From positions 63,713,829-63,777,828 of the forward strand of contig OW028573.1 of assembly GCA_932294295.1 (NCBI GenBank): a stretch of DNA of 64,000 nt, given 5' to 3'. A program made the translations under genes and the position numbers. This stretch comes from Alitta virens (Eukaryota > Annelida > Polychaeta > Phyllodocida > Nereididae). How positions within the stretch are numbered: position 1 is the first letter of the stretch; the number at the start of each line of letters is the position of its first letter. Shown here in pieces: positions 1 to 11,549 of this stretch. The notes under the pieces were generated by a model. The model saw nothing but the letters and a program-made list of their open reading frames with translations, ran no database searches and had not been told where the DNA came from.

Positions 1-294
1 CTAAATGTCTCTAATTTGACTATAAACGAACATCACATAATTTTAGATATACCTGATAGTTTGTATAAAATCACGAGCGCTTGAAATTTATTTTGCGACT
101 AAGCCAGGGCATTTTCTATATATAACTGTTACTGATACATTCATAATTCAAGCGCTCATGGATAAAGTACAATGTATTGATTTAACTTTGTTTTGATGTT
201 ACCATGGTCATACGATCTCAATTTAGGACTTGTTTTTCCATTTTTCTATTGTATAGTTCCTATTTTATGACATGTTTTTTATGTGTTGTTTCAG

Positions 295-449
295 TTCATT
301 GTGAATTTCCTGTACAAAGTGGCTACTGGACAAATGAAGGAAGTTGATGACCTCAGGGAAGAGGAAGTTCTTGAAAAGTTGAAAAATGAACATGAAGTTC
401 AAAAACCAGTTGTGGAACAAAATGGCAGCACCAAACAGAATGGGGAACA
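295..449 (+). CDS. CERS1: Ceramide synthase 1-like, penultimate coding exon
   Basis: Ceramide synthases are ER membrane enzymes that N-acylate sphingoid bases with fatty acyl-CoA; the CERS1 type prefers C18 acyl chains. This exon encodes the end of the last membrane segment and the start of the cytosolic tail. It reads FIVNFLYKVATGQMKEVDD followed by LREEE, which parallels the vertebrate CERS1 tail (a 'KVLTGQ...DLRE' type motif) and not the CERS2-6 tails. The acceptor is a T-rich tract ending in ttcag at 294. The donor is gtatgt at 450. The exon is 155 nt, opens in phase 0 and leaves two bases (CA) for the next exon, which fits exactly. Upstream exons with the Lag1p/TLC catalytic region lie outside the window. 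Paralogue assignment is from remembered family features, not a search. Confidence 0.85.
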
Positions 450-1791
450 GTATGTTCATTTTCTGAATTTTATTTAAGAAAAAAAAAAGGCTTTAGTTTC
501 AGCTTTCCCTTTCTGCCCACAAAACGAACCAATATAAAGAAAAAATTAACAATTTTGTCTGTGTTAGTGGTATAATGCACTCGCCATAAATTTGTATGAA
601 ATATAATCCCCATAAACACCATTACCCATTTAATTATCCTTGAAAGTTTTCTATATATTGATACAATACCATATATGCTCATTCTTTGCTGTAGCAGTAA
701 GTAGGTTTTGACTTGATGTTCCTCAATGTACAACTTGGTTTAAAATGTGAAGATAAGCAATGGATGTGTTTCTGAACACAAGAGAGACTGACGTTAGCTG
801 GGAAACAAGACTTAAACATATAAAGACATACACCCACAGCACCAGTTAGCATACGTGGACATCCAACCAGAACCAGAACGAGATGTTTAAATAATAAATT
901 ACCAATAATTACTGGCCGACATCGAAAGAAGTAAAAGATACTGCTCTCAGTGGCAGGCAGACTCTAGGCGATGATTACCACTTCATTATAGAATATCCCG
1001 ACCTCAGACAAAGTAGGATATCTCTCATTAATAATTTTTATCATTCCCAACCAAATATGGCAAAAATGGTAGAACTCTTCAATTCTAAAGTCCACACAAC
1101 ACTGGTGAATTTTGCAAAATTCTGTGTGAAGTAATTATACAAAAAGTAGAAAGCGTTTAGAAACAGAGGGACTGCCCAACTTGCAGCTGGCTGCTTGAGT
1201 GGTCAGGCCTATATAATAAGACTTAAAATAGTTAGTGTATGTCTAATTCTTATAAACACAGACATTGAATGGAAATGGGAACTTGTTTATAGACAGATAT
1301 CTTTTATTTTTCATGAATTCACATATGTCTGATGTGTAATTTTTTTCTGGCTCCATTCTAGCAAATAAAAATAATGAATAAAAAGATAAGAGGTCAAGGA
1401 TGTATAAGGAGTTTGCCCTTTGACCAGCCCTGGATCAGCGCATGTCAACATTTAAAACCAATTGTTCATTTGCTTTTTTTTGATCATCTTGACACTGAAG
1501 TTTGGTTATCATGTATGGCATGATACAGGATTTGATTATCATTTGTGACACTCGTACACAGAAGTCACATGAAGACATCAGGTGACACTGCCTGTATCAA
1601 TGATAAACTTATCATACTCAAGGAGTCAAAATATGGATTGTGACCGATATGTGAACAAATAGAGATATGAACTGAAACTGTTAAACTGATATACATATCA
1701 TTTTTTGTTGTTAGTGTTTAGTGTGGGTGTTTCAATGTGCCTACTGAATAATTATTTTAATTTGAACGAGTTTCATAATTCTTTTTTCCAG

Positions 1792-1858
1792 ATCTTTGCT
1801 GAATGGTGTTGTAAAGAGGAAAGTGGCTGGTAGCCATGGCGACAACAAATCGGAATGA
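1792..1858 (+). CDS. CERS1: Ceramide synthase 1-like, terminal coding exon
   Basis: The acceptor is a pyrimidine tract ending cttttttccag at 1791. Joining the CA left by the exon ending at 449 to the first base A restores a Gln codon. The frame then reads SLLNGVVKRKVAGSHGDNKS-E and stops at TGA 1856-1858. The segment LLNGVVKRK resembles the 'LRNGLVKDK' end of vertebrate CERS1, which supports the splice and the paralogue call. The intron is 1,342 nt. The tail is basic then hydrophilic, as expected for the cytosolic C-terminus. Confidence 0.82.
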
Positions 1859-3236
1859 TCTTGGCCTGTGACTGCAAGCTGACAGATGTTTCATGTCTCG
1901 AAATCTGGCAGATTCATTCAGTATCTCATTCCATGGCAAATGTTTAGTTAGCCATGTCACAAAAAAACTTGGGAGTTATGTCTTTCATGCAGGCTCATGG
2001 GTATATTCTCACTGGTTTATAAGAATGCAGCAATTATGTTGATTTAATTTTTGCAATTGTAAATATAAATGGTTATTTTTAGCAGCAGCTTTTTCTGTCT
2101 GTTGTTCCATTAACAGTGTGGGTCAACCAAGGTCAAACTGGATTTTGGAAATTAAATGTTAGAATTAAAACTACCAATACTACTATCTTTGAAATTGAAC
2201 ATTCTCATCACCCACATTATTAATGGAACAACCTTTAATTCAGGTATCATACATATTGTTTATTTATCCCAATTTCCAGTGAACCTGGTAGTTGTATTGT
2301 ATTATTCTATGTGGCCTATCTGGTAGATGGAAAAGTAGAAAATATTCCTAATTTAAAATTTCACTTGCAATGCATGTTTTGAATGGCAGTTGTGTTTATT
2401 ATAATTATAAAACTTAATTTTATATTTTCTACACCCCAGTAAAGAAGTGAGCTAACGTTACACTCACAGTGACCTCACTCCAACCTCACGGGATGACATC
2501 GCAGTTAGCTCACCATGAGCTTGCAGTATGATGCCATTCTACCTCATAGGTGGCGTGGTAGTCAAATGCATGAAAGCTTCCAATCACATCTCTCTACTTT
2601 ATGCAAATATTCCATGTATACCCATGCTGCCCGTGATATTCATAGGTGATCTATAATAAATCCAATTACAAAATATTTTGAAGGTATAAGCCATAGTTCT
2701 TATGACAAATAGACTAGATACTACTTATATTTTGCTCACTAATGCACTCCAACCAAATGGTAGCCATTTTCAAATCTTCACCCACACTGCCCAGCTTGCC
2801 ATTCCAATCCCTGCTATATTGGGATTGGATATTTTCAAAAGAAGGTCAGGTCATGGATCAGGTCACTTAAATAGTTCCAATTAATCAGATTTTAGTAGAA
2901 CTATATTTGGCGCTCTGAATTGCCTAGGTTAGTCTGATTGTTGATACGTATTTGCCCAAACGTGACAATGTTGTTGTTTATTAATCTTGGCCTAGTGATG
3001 TGCCAGTCTGGCGTAGTATTACCAATTTGGTATAGTGTAATGTCAGAGAGGCCACTCCTAGCAGGGTGGTTGAACGGTTAGAGTATGTAAATGACCATAA
3101 AATATCACAACAGGATATAGTAAGTCGACTTGATGCAAAGTGACCATTTTCATTACATTTCATTTTCAGAAAGTGTAACAAAAATAGGAAAAGAAACCAC
3201 AAAAATTATGGTAGAATATCAGCCTATAGTTCATTA
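1859..3236 (+). other. CERS1 3' untranslated region and downstream sequence
   Basis: AT-rich sequence with no coding signal after the CERS1 stop. The first AATAAA after the stop is at 2655-2660, about 800 nt downstream, and is a plausible polyadenylation signal. Later AATAAA hexamers (for example 4655-4660) could serve longer forms. The true end cannot be fixed from sequence alone. Confidence 0.4.
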
Positions 3237-3238
3237 AT

Positions 3239-3401
3239 CAGTAGCGGATTTAAGAGTGGGAGGGTGATAAGGGGATTTAAACCTCCCCCTCCCCCCTTGG
3301 CCTAGTACATTTTAATTAAAAAATTTAGTGGTCCCTGCAATTTATTTTAATTTATCAAGCCCCCCCCCCCCCCATGAAATTTTTTCTGAATCTGCCCCTG
3401 A
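3239..3401. mobile_element. MITE-like non-autonomous DNA transposon
   Basis: A ~160-bp element bounded by imperfect inverted ends. The left end is CAGTAGCGGATTTAAG. The right end, read on the reverse strand, is CAGGGGCAGATTCAG. Ends of the CAGGGGCGGATTCAG type and an internal C/G run next to an atgaaattt box recur in short hAT- or P-type MITEs of marine invertebrates (from memory). Here the C run is at 3360-3373. No open frame is present. Flanking bases are AT-rich and I see no clean target-site duplication, so superfamily and exact ends are uncertain. Confidence 0.55.
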
Positions 3402-5209
3402 TCAATTATTTCAAGTAATCCATGGCACAACAGACATTATTTATGTCACAACAGGTCACTAGAATTGCACATGAGGAGCTCTGACAGTTAACAGAAGGTG
3501 TGACTTCTCTGTGAGTTTGTGTGAGCTCACTGTGTGCTCAAATTATTCACTGGGACTGTTTTAATTTACACTCAGGCAAACATGGGTAAATTTCTCCCCT
3601 GTGGGGAGTAGACCAAGTTGATAGTTGTAGTCTTGCATTATCATATTTGTTTAAATAATCATTTGTATTAATCGTAGACTGTTTTCACAAGCATCAGTTA
3701 CCTTTTCTTATAGAAAATTATCTATTTTTATGGTATGTTGCAATGCAACCCGACATAAGTTGACATTTGACAATTATATGGGCTTCTGTCTCTAATGGCT
3801 TCCACCTATTTCCTGCACGCTAATCAGTATTACTCTTAACAAATCAGACATGATGATGCTTCCATTACATGTACTTCAATTATATGCCAATGACGCCATA
3901 AGGCACTCCTGTTCAGTGTATTTTTGTGAGACGTTCACCATTAAGCATGGATGGCTGATATTTTTTATGACGCCTGATCGAGAATCTATACGACTGTGCT
4001 TTATACTGTATACTAACAGTATTTCCTCCCATCTTCAAATTCTAATATTGTAATTATATTGCTGCATGTTTTATAGTGATGAGTGATGAATATTTTTGTC
4101 TGCCAGTTATAAACATAAGCATTTTACTTCTTTTTTTTCACTAGACCTATCAAAAGACTGGTGCCATTGAATATTGTAACAGCGAGCTGTGATGGTTGCT
4201 ATCAACGACTTTTGTATTATATTGCTCTTTCAATGGAAATGCAATCATAAAAATGTTTATATTAAGTGTATATATATGTAATGTAGTTCTACACCTAATC
4301 TCTATTGAATCCGGTTGCATAATTTCCCTGTTGACATTCCAGAGAATTCATTCGGTACATCTCAGAAGTGCAACAGTTGTAAACACAAATTTTCACCAAT
4401 GTTATGTGCAATGTGAATTGTTCAGTATTTGTGAATTTTTTATCTGATTAGTATATTCATTGTTGGCTAGTATGTTCATTGTTACTGGTCTTAGTGTGCT
4501 TTAAGTGAAACGTGGGTTTATAAATTACAGTCTAATTATGTAGCTGTCATAGGGGTTCATGATGTAAATATTCAAAATATAAATATATATTCAAATTTTT
4601 GCTTATTGCAATTTATTGATGTACACCAATTTTCACTCCGTTGTCAGTTTTTAAAATAAAATTTCAAAATGAATTCATAAATATATGCAATATTTTGTGG
4701 CATGGATATGGCCAGCTTTCCAGGACCCCATGTTTTGCTGATGCATATCAATAATATGCCATACCATACGAGTCACGCCATAGCCATACCATCTTATGTT
4801 GAAATGATGCATAACCTTTACTTTAAAATATGAACTAATGAATTAGTAGTAGTAAATATATGTATTATTTTTTTTCCACAAGGTGGCTCCCTCGACAGCG
4901 GCAAACTTATTGCCCTAGAGGGAGTCTCCTTGCTCCACTCTTAAGACCTAATTTTTAATTTTTATAATATGTAATTACTGTTTTTTCGCCTTGTTCACAA
5001 ACTAAGCTTGCAATCTAGGTTAGTTGCTGGCTTTAACAACTTAAAAAACAATGTGGTTAACTCTCAGCCACTGTTGGCAGTAAGTAAAGCCCAAATTAAA
5101 AAAAAAAAATTTGTTGCAGAGTGGCACAGACATCTTCTACTTAACAAAAACATCCATTTGTACATCCGCCCTTTTGGCATCTTCATGATGTCAACTTGTC
5201 ACTCATGCA
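3402..5209. other. No gene seen
   Basis: AT-rich intergenic sequence between the MITE and the SINE. Open frames here are short and lack codon or domain signal. It contains one good CTCF-like site at 4876-4891 (listed separately). Confidence 0.5.
4876..4891 (+). promoter_or_regulatory. CTCF-like motif
   Basis: CCACAAGGTGGCTCCC fits the bilaterian CTCF core (CCASYAGRKGGC) with one mismatch. This is a motif match only. It lies between CERS1 and OST4. Confidence 0.4.
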
Positions 5210-5636
5210 TGGCCCCTAATGGTTAAAGCATCAGCCAATTCCACATTGGCCGGCTCTGCTGAAGGTCTCAAGTTCGATCCCGGACCGGGCCGTTCTTCAT
5301 GAGCTACATCCCAGCTGAATGTCATTTGGATGAGACGTTAACTTGGCGGTCACTTGTACTCTGTCTATGCTGAGGCAAGTAAAAGATCCCACTCATGGGG
5401 GTAAATGTGTATTGTGGGTGGACTCTTCCTCTCTCTCTCTCTCCTCAACTCTCGCTAGCAGCAACTTGCCTCAGAGAACTGCACTTTCCATATCTATCTA
5501 TTGCTGTGCCCGCTCCTGTGGCGATCTTTGCCAGCGGAAATGCCCTTTTGGGTATTTTACAAGATTGACATTAATAGTGTGGCACAACTGTTATAGGATA
5601 TGTCTGTGCAAATCAAGACAAGCAAGATAAATGAAC
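5210..5636 (+). mobile_element. tRNA-derived SINE with conserved core
   Basis: The 5' part looks like a degenerate tRNA promoter: an A-box-like ggttaaagcatcagcc at about 5221-5236 and a B-box gttcgatcc at about 5272-5280. The body carries the phrases ggatgagacgttaac and gtaaaagatccca. These match the conserved central domain shared by several SINE families of marine invertebrates and lower deuterostomes (from memory). A CT repeat and a LINE-like 3' end follow (aaatgcccttttgggtattttac near 5537). It has no coding capacity. It cannot be a working tRNA gene, because the cloverleaf is not maintained. Confidence 0.65.
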
Positions 5637-5849
5637 TTGCAACTCAAATTAGTCTCCTACAAAGATTTCTGTAATTTTGTGATGAGAGGCAAACTGCATA
5701 ATACTGCATAAACTGCAAATACCAGTGACATGAATGTCATAGAAGTACAGCTGATTGTCTGGTAAGTTTGCACAATAACAAGGAGTGGCCTGTTCATAGG
5801 TTGGCATGAGTTGAGTTAAAAATTAAATTTAATAATCATGATTTCAATG

Positions 5850-7340
5850 GATCCTATGTTCAACCACAGGCGCCGTCCAGCTGCTATACATGTCAAGAAA
5901 TAATATTTCTATGTCTTGACACGCCAGCCTCTGCTGGAGGGCACCTGTGGTTCAACAGAAAGATGCCTCTCCACACAAAGGGTACTCCCAACTAGCTGTC
6001 TCAGATCCTGCAGTTCAACTGCTGATAGTGATTTATTGATGCAATCTACAAGTCATCATCATACCAAAGCCAGAAAAACATTTCTACCTGTGTTGACAGT
6101 ATGTTCAGTCTGGGTCTGTTAATCTCTGATGACCATGTTTTGGCTTATCTAAAATGGAAATGGTGTATGGGAACTTAACAGGTGGGATTGTGTTCTGTGC
6201 CCTCCGAATATACATCAGGGTCTTTTCACTATTGCTGCTGGGGATAATCTTGATGATAAGCCAACTTCAACAGTTGAACAAAATGTTGAAGGCAAATCTT
6301 ATAACACAGGCATTTTGCTGAACTAGTACTGGAGGTGGAGATCCAATCCGACAGCCAATAACACCCAAGACATTTCAACCAAAGAAACCTTTTTTTACCT
6401 GAATTCTACACAATGTGATTCTCCTTTTATACCTAGTTCTTGTTTTGATATCAAACAGACTTGTGGACAATGAACAGTGTCTCTTTAGAGTAATTATGAC
6501 TGTACTTCCTTTCTTAACAAAATAATCAGGACAATTTTTTACACTCAAAACTTCTTTACAATGTATCTGCCACCCATTTCTGCTGTTGAATTGTGACAAA
6601 CCAGGCCTTTTCCACTGTTTTAAACCCCATTTGACAAAATGTTATTACTGCTGATGTGCTCATTCTATGCTCAACCCAACATCCTGCAGAATCTTTTTGA
6701 GGTGTTATGCCATTTAAAGTAATATATTCAGTCGCAATTTGTGTAATGGACTGAAATTGGGCTGCATAATTACATGTGTAAATCCATTGAATTCAAGCAC
6801 CCGACTCTGATGGAATTGACATTCAAAGAGTGGAAAAGCTCTGAATACCCCTGAAGTGACAGAAATTCTTGAGATTTGCTGACAATTTGAACTGTTTCAT
6901 AGAATTTCAAGTGATAAGCAAAAATCATCTCTCTGAAGGATCATGAGGCAAGTATGCCCATGCAACGAAGCTGACAGCAGAACATTTGTTCATATTGCCA
7001 GATACATGTACAGTGCTAGACTGAAGAGATTTTAATTGAAATGACACGGATGTTGTAGTTCATGCTTTATCTGTGGGACACCAAGTGGGTTTAAAGGCTC
7101 TAGCAAAAAGGATTTTCTGCACTTCAGTTATCAGGTGTGAGAACCTGGACCTGTTATGTCGTTGACAAATCCAGCAGCTTAACAAGTCACAACAATGCTT
7201 AAAGTTGGAGATGGGACTATATTCCTGAATGTTGGGCCTGTTTGGACAAACATCCCTGAAGCTGATCATGATTGTAGAGGATATTTTGTAAATTTCAAGA
7301 GAGCTGCACTAACTTACACTGTTCTCTTCAAGTGAGTTGG
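5850..7340 (+). pseudogene. Decayed transposon-type gene with PIN/XPG-like nuclease motifs
   Basis: Several islands in different + frames match one widespread, multicopy, uncharacterised invertebrate protein family. In order they are: FTIAAGDNLDDKPTS (6216-6326, ending in a stop), corresponding to the 'ADN-D ... HGT' block; CNEADSRTFVHIARYMY (from 6961), corresponding to 'NHEEADTR-FVH'; and DTDVVVHALSVG (from 7043), corresponding to 'VDTDVVVLA'. A final Cys-rich tail at 7273-7332 retains KRAALTYTVL, where relatives have a C-x-C ... A-x-L-x-C-T-x-L-C pattern; here most Cys codons have become Phe or Tyr. The E-A-D then D-T-D order resembles 5'-3' nucleases of the PIN/XPG fold (inference). Frameshifts and many stops make it clearly dead. 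The 5' limit is uncertain. Confidence 0.68.
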
Positions 7341-7350
7341 GGAAAGCTGG

Positions 7351-8301
7351 TCTGCCTTCTATCTTGTGTTTGCATTCCTAAATTTAACATATTAGAGAAG
7401 TTTTGATGATTAAGTATGTGATATTTTTCCTAGTACATGTTGATTCATGTTTTGCTACGTGATATTCATTAACATATAGACATGTATACATCACTTCAAA
7501 CATTCACAAAATTAGTATATACTTGACGACACCTATTCTTGGGATTTGATAATTGTCTTGAGTGTTAGAACAATACTAAAATTATGTAATTTAGTGCATG
7601 ATTAGCTCTACTGTTAAGTTTTGATGTTAAATATTATGTGGCTAATGATGAATGCAATTTACAGTCATTTCGAACCATGGTATACCATAGCGAGTACCAA
7701 AATAGTATCTGGGCATTATAATTTAAGCATATTTATAAATACAGTTTAAGTTATGTAATGTGTGATTTACCTACATGTATAAAGTATTGAGAAATAACAT
7801 TTCATTAAAATTTTAGGTGTAAATAAATATTTCAGAAGTATTAATGTGAGCAGTTACTGACCATCTGTTAACTGAAATTGCAAAAATAGTTGCCATTTTG
7901 TAAATATAACAATTTGAAGTTTTTTGGGGTAGCACGACATGTATCTGCCCCACAAGAAGAGCATTTCTGATTTATAAATAACAGTAACAACACATAGTAA
8001 ATATTATACATATCATGTTTTCAGAAAACATTTACACATTATTACACAAATATTCTGAGAACAAATACATCCATGAATGATGAATTGATGATCAAGTTTT
8101 GTGATGACAGGGCGGACAGAGATGAAAGCATTCCATTGTGTATTCGATCACATCCAACAGACCAACACGCCTTTCTAGCATCTGGAAAAATAGAATATCC
8201 ATGTGGTCAGTAGTCTTTTCTAATATAATAAGACATTGGCAAACAATGGTCGAATGTCATATCGATATAAAGTGAAAAAAAAGATAGCGTACCACATAAT
8301 T
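7351..8301. other. No gene seen; OST4 3' side
   Basis: AT-rich sequence after the decayed element. The right end must hold the OST4 3' untranslated region, transcribed leftwards. I see no canonical reverse-strand AATAAA immediately after its stop, so the cleavage site is unresolved. Confidence 0.4.
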
Positions 8302-8415
8302 TTAGTCTGCCTTCTTCTGGTAATTTACTGACACATAGTGGTATAATACCACCAAGAGAAACAGGCTAACGCCCAAGACATTTGCAAAGATAGCCAGCTG
8401 CACGTCAGTGATCAT
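8302..8415 (-). CDS. OST4: OST4, 37-residue oligosaccharyltransferase subunit
   Basis: OST4 is a single-pass ER membrane subunit of oligosaccharyltransferase. It stabilises the catalytic STT3 subunit during N-glycosylation of nascent proteins. On the reverse strand the ATG at 8415-8413 opens a frame beginning [17 protein letters not shown], continuing [14 protein letters not shown] and ending in a short basic YQKKAD tail, with TAA at 8304-8302. It has 37 residues, the usual animal length, and is nearly identical to the vertebrate protein over the helix (about residues 8-28). A pyrimidine tract ending ttttcag sits just upstream of the ATG (acceptor at 8425-8426), so the whole CDS lies in one exon with the 5' leader spliced on. 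Confidence 0.96.
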   Translation of the reverse strand: MITDVQLAIFANVLGVSLFLLVVLYHYVSVNYQKKAD

Positions 8416-9220
8416 TCTGAAATGCTGAAAATAAAGTTTAAAAATTAGTGTGTATTACAAACAAAGCCAGTAATCATAACTACTAAACATTTTAGACCAA
8501 TGCTTAAAATTTGTTAAAACTACTGCCATTCCTGTCCTTTGTGAGCTCACATTGACTTTGCAATCACATTGGGTTCTGAAAATTCTCACTTTGTTGGCTT
8601 CTCATAGAGACTGATCAGTGATCACACCACCTGACTAGAATTATTGACAAATTCAATTGACATGATCCAAAATATTAGAATCGCTATCTCTCGCTACGTG
8701 TAGTGATCATTCACGCCACCTGGAGAGATTTCAAAGCGTAGAAAAATTCTAAAACAAAAGTTTTGTGTACACAGCGTTTTATGAAGGAAAGAATGACATT
8801 CATGGTACATGATTGGTGCAAACAAAGTAAAATAATTAAGTGAATGTATGGTAAAAAGCACACAATGCAGTTGCCAGATAATTATTTGACATCAAAGTTG
8901 TGAAACGATTTGACATGCGAATCCAATGTGAGCTCACCTACACAGTACAATTGTTTGATTGTTTTGCCGAATGGCCTAAATTGGAACGTCAACCTGATCT
9001 GGCAGCTATCTGTGATGCCTCATTTAAGGCAAAAAATTAGGTTGAATCTACAGAGCTCTATAGCTTCTGCAGTAAAGGAGCACCATAGTAAAGTAGAAAA
9101 GAATTTTTACACCACAGTAGAGTACGTACCGTACATGAAATTGATGAATAGTTAATATAAGTAAAAAAAAAAAAAAAACCATCAGTTATTAACCACTTAT
9201 TTCAAATAGACACTAATTCA

Positions 9221-10365
9221 AGTGCTTGTTTTGACTTTTTAATTAAATGGGATGGAAATACACTGTCACAGACCACATGAATTAGTCTCTAATGCAGTTT
9301 GGCCAATTTTGGTGACATGACACAGTCACAGAGTCACACCCATAATTGGTCTCGTATGGAATCCCACAATTAACAAGATTAAGACTTAAGCAGTTCATAT
9401 CAGACTGGTCTTAATTCTGGAACCTTAATTTATACATCATGATATTGTACATCATGGGTCCGCAGAGAAAATGCAAAATAAAACATTATGACATATTGTA
9501 TGTTAATTTTTTTTAAATTAACTGACTTCTCCACCACACCAGAGGCCATACTGTGAACAGATACTGCAAATCACGTCAAATGCGCCGCACTTACTTCTAC
9601 CAGACAATTTTGGATGCCTAATTTTATGTATACCTACTTTGAGTTGTATATAGCTCTCTGAAGCAAGTTCTTTACCGGCGTTTGCTCAGTTGACGTGTCA
9701 ACACGATGTGAACCGGAAGTTTCTCTTGAAATCTCGCAAGGTGAACAGCAAACGAGACTTCAGTTTCCACCAATCAGAAGCGAGAATTTGCACAAAGATG
9801 ATGGCGCTAGATCTGCCTTTGTTTACGATCCACGTTGTTGGTAATACTTGCAATGCACAATTCGCGTGTTCTGTCGTTTTTACTCGGTTTAAACCTTCCG
9901 TACCGTAGGATATACCTCAACAGGGACCGTGGAACATACATGGAGGCTTTGTAGGCCGCATCATCACTTGCTTTAGTGTTTATGTGACTTGAAAAAAAGT
10001 TTTGACGTATGTTGACAAGTCAACTGGCCGGCCGGTGGACATGTGACATGACACAGTCACACCCACAAAGTGGATTCAGTGTTATTGTGGTTGTTTATTG
10101 GATTACGGCTCTAATTTTCACAGCAATGACTTTAAAACAGAAGAGAAAATTCCGGAGAATATTTCTGTGCTGTCTTAATTTCTACAAATATGGTGAGAGA
10201 GGCGTATGCTGCAAAAATAGAAACATGTTGGTGAGAAAATCTTGGTGGGAGCGGTTCACTTCCGGACAAAGATCACACGTGGAAATGCTTGTTTTGACAA
10301 CTTTTCAAGTTAAATGGGATGGAAATACACTGACCACAAGAATAAAACAGTATGTAGGATATACC
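9221..10365 (+). repeat. Shuffled local duplications around the OST4 promoter
   Basis: Several words occur twice in a different order. A ~60-bp segment containing aaatgggatggaaatacact is at 9221-9281 and 10283-10345. The phrase gtgacatgacacagtcac is at about 9312 and 10043. The phrase gtaggatatacc is near 9907 and 10354. A copy-and-rearrange history, or fragments of an unclassified repeat, would explain this. An open frame at 10009-10371 spans one copy and shows no recognisable domain, so I do not call it a gene. Confidence 0.5.
9595..9790 (-). promoter_or_regulatory. OST4: Probable OST4 promoter and 5' non-coding exon
   Basis: Read on the reverse strand this stretch holds a CCAAT-box-like tgattgg (plus-strand ccaatca near 9772). 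It is followed by an ETS-type cttccggttcac (plus-strand gtgaaccggaag near 9707-9718), the usual TATA-less housekeeping start. Further on are two candidate donors, gtaaag (9675-9670) and a consensus gtaagt (9594-9589). The OST4 acceptor lies at 8425-8426, so either donor gives a ~1.2-kb leader intron. CpG dinucleotides are locally frequent. The start site itself is inferred. Confidence 0.55.
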
Positions 10366-11254
10366 CGATGAATGGTTTTTGCAAATTTGGATGTACAATG
10401 TTTTACAAGGTAAGGTCACCCTAGTGGGACGGGCATGTCTCATTGTTTTGTTGCTTGTTGCGCATTTCGCGCGTTCCCCGCACGTGCATTGCTCACAATG
10501 ACCTTTGTTCGTGCTCTGACCACTTGGTTTTAAGGACATTCCCATAATACTATTTCTGCCATATTGTACTTATAACTGCTAATCTTGTTTTTTCAACTGT
10601 AAACTTTATTTATTTTAAATAAATATCAATTATCCATATATTTAGCTCAGGTAACTTAGAACTGTCTCTGTGTGGGAACAGGATGGGTATGAGTAATACC
10701 CGTCAATCTTTTTTTATTTTGTCTGTTTTAACCGCCAAAAGGCAAAAGCAAACAAAAAGATGGGTAGATTTCCATATTGTATAATGTAGGCCTATAATAC
10801 AGGCTTCATTTTTTCTATTGTCATTGGGTGTGTGTGATTGGTATTTTTTATCTCAGTACTTCTTTTGCCAGTATGAATTACTTATATTAACTGGAGTTTT
10901 TTTTTTTTTAAATTATATTTAAACTCAGCAGCAAGTACGTCCAATTGAATTGTCAGATTTCAATATGTGTGAACAAGAATTTTCAGTTATATCCGTATTA
11001 CTATATATATATGCTCTTTTTATAAATATACTGATTCCTTATTTTGGGATTTTACGATTACATAAAATTAAGATTGAAAGATACTGATATATATTATTAT
11101 ATTGGTTTATAAAGGTGTGAGTCTTTGTGGGCTATGGGGTGACTAACAGATCCTGGAGGGTGATTAACAAAGGGGAACACTAATCTTTTGTTTTTACCCG
11201 TCTTTGTTTCGTTTTGCCCTGATCGTGCCTCCCCATCTGCCGACCGAGTTGTGT

Positions 11255-11268
11255 GTTGCCATGGCAAC
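11255..11268 (+). promoter_or_regulatory. Perfect palindromic RFX X-box
   Basis: GTTGCCATGGCAAC, the ideal 14-bp X-box bound by RFX transcription factors. It lies 13 bp before an ATG that opens a 28-nt coding piece with a strong donor. X-boxes close to start codons are typical of ciliary and some neuronal genes (established for RFX targets). Whether this site drives the adjacent short exon is inference. Confidence 0.75.
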
Positions 11269-11281
11269 GAATAGCGCAATA

Positions 11282-11309
11282 ATGGAGGGGTACGGGGTGG
11301 CTTGCGCAG
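11282..11309 (+). CDS. Candidate very short first coding exon
   Basis: ATG opens MEGYGVACA plus one base of the next codon, then a consensus donor gcgcag|gtaagg at 11310. It sits just downstream of a perfect X-box. No family is recognisable from nine residues. An acceptor at 15149 begins in the compatible phase and would complete an Ala codon, giving a 46-residue product (see that entry). Other intervening exons are possible. It could also be a chance ATG in a 5' untranslated exon. Confidence 0.35.
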
Positions 11310-11549
11310 GTAAGGTGTTGGGGTGTCCTGAGTCTGTGCTTGGTTCTTCTGACATCGTGTTGTTTTTCTTTTTTAAATAACCTCATGTAGGCAATTATGT
11401 AATGTATATGATTTACCACTTGTTGATATTTTTTCTTATTAATTGCAATTTCCATTAATAATGAACTCATTAAATAATGAGTCATTCACATGTGGTTTTT
11501 ATTAACTCGTCGCTCTCATATGAGCAGTTTTGGTTGCAAAACTGAGATA

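Noticed and set aside
5213..5292. Possible tRNA gene (A- and B-box-like sequences)
   Set aside because: The cloverleaf is not maintained and the sequence continues into a SINE body.
10009..10371. 120-codon + frame beside the OST4 promoter
   Set aside because: Built across local duplications, no domain, no convincing codon signal.
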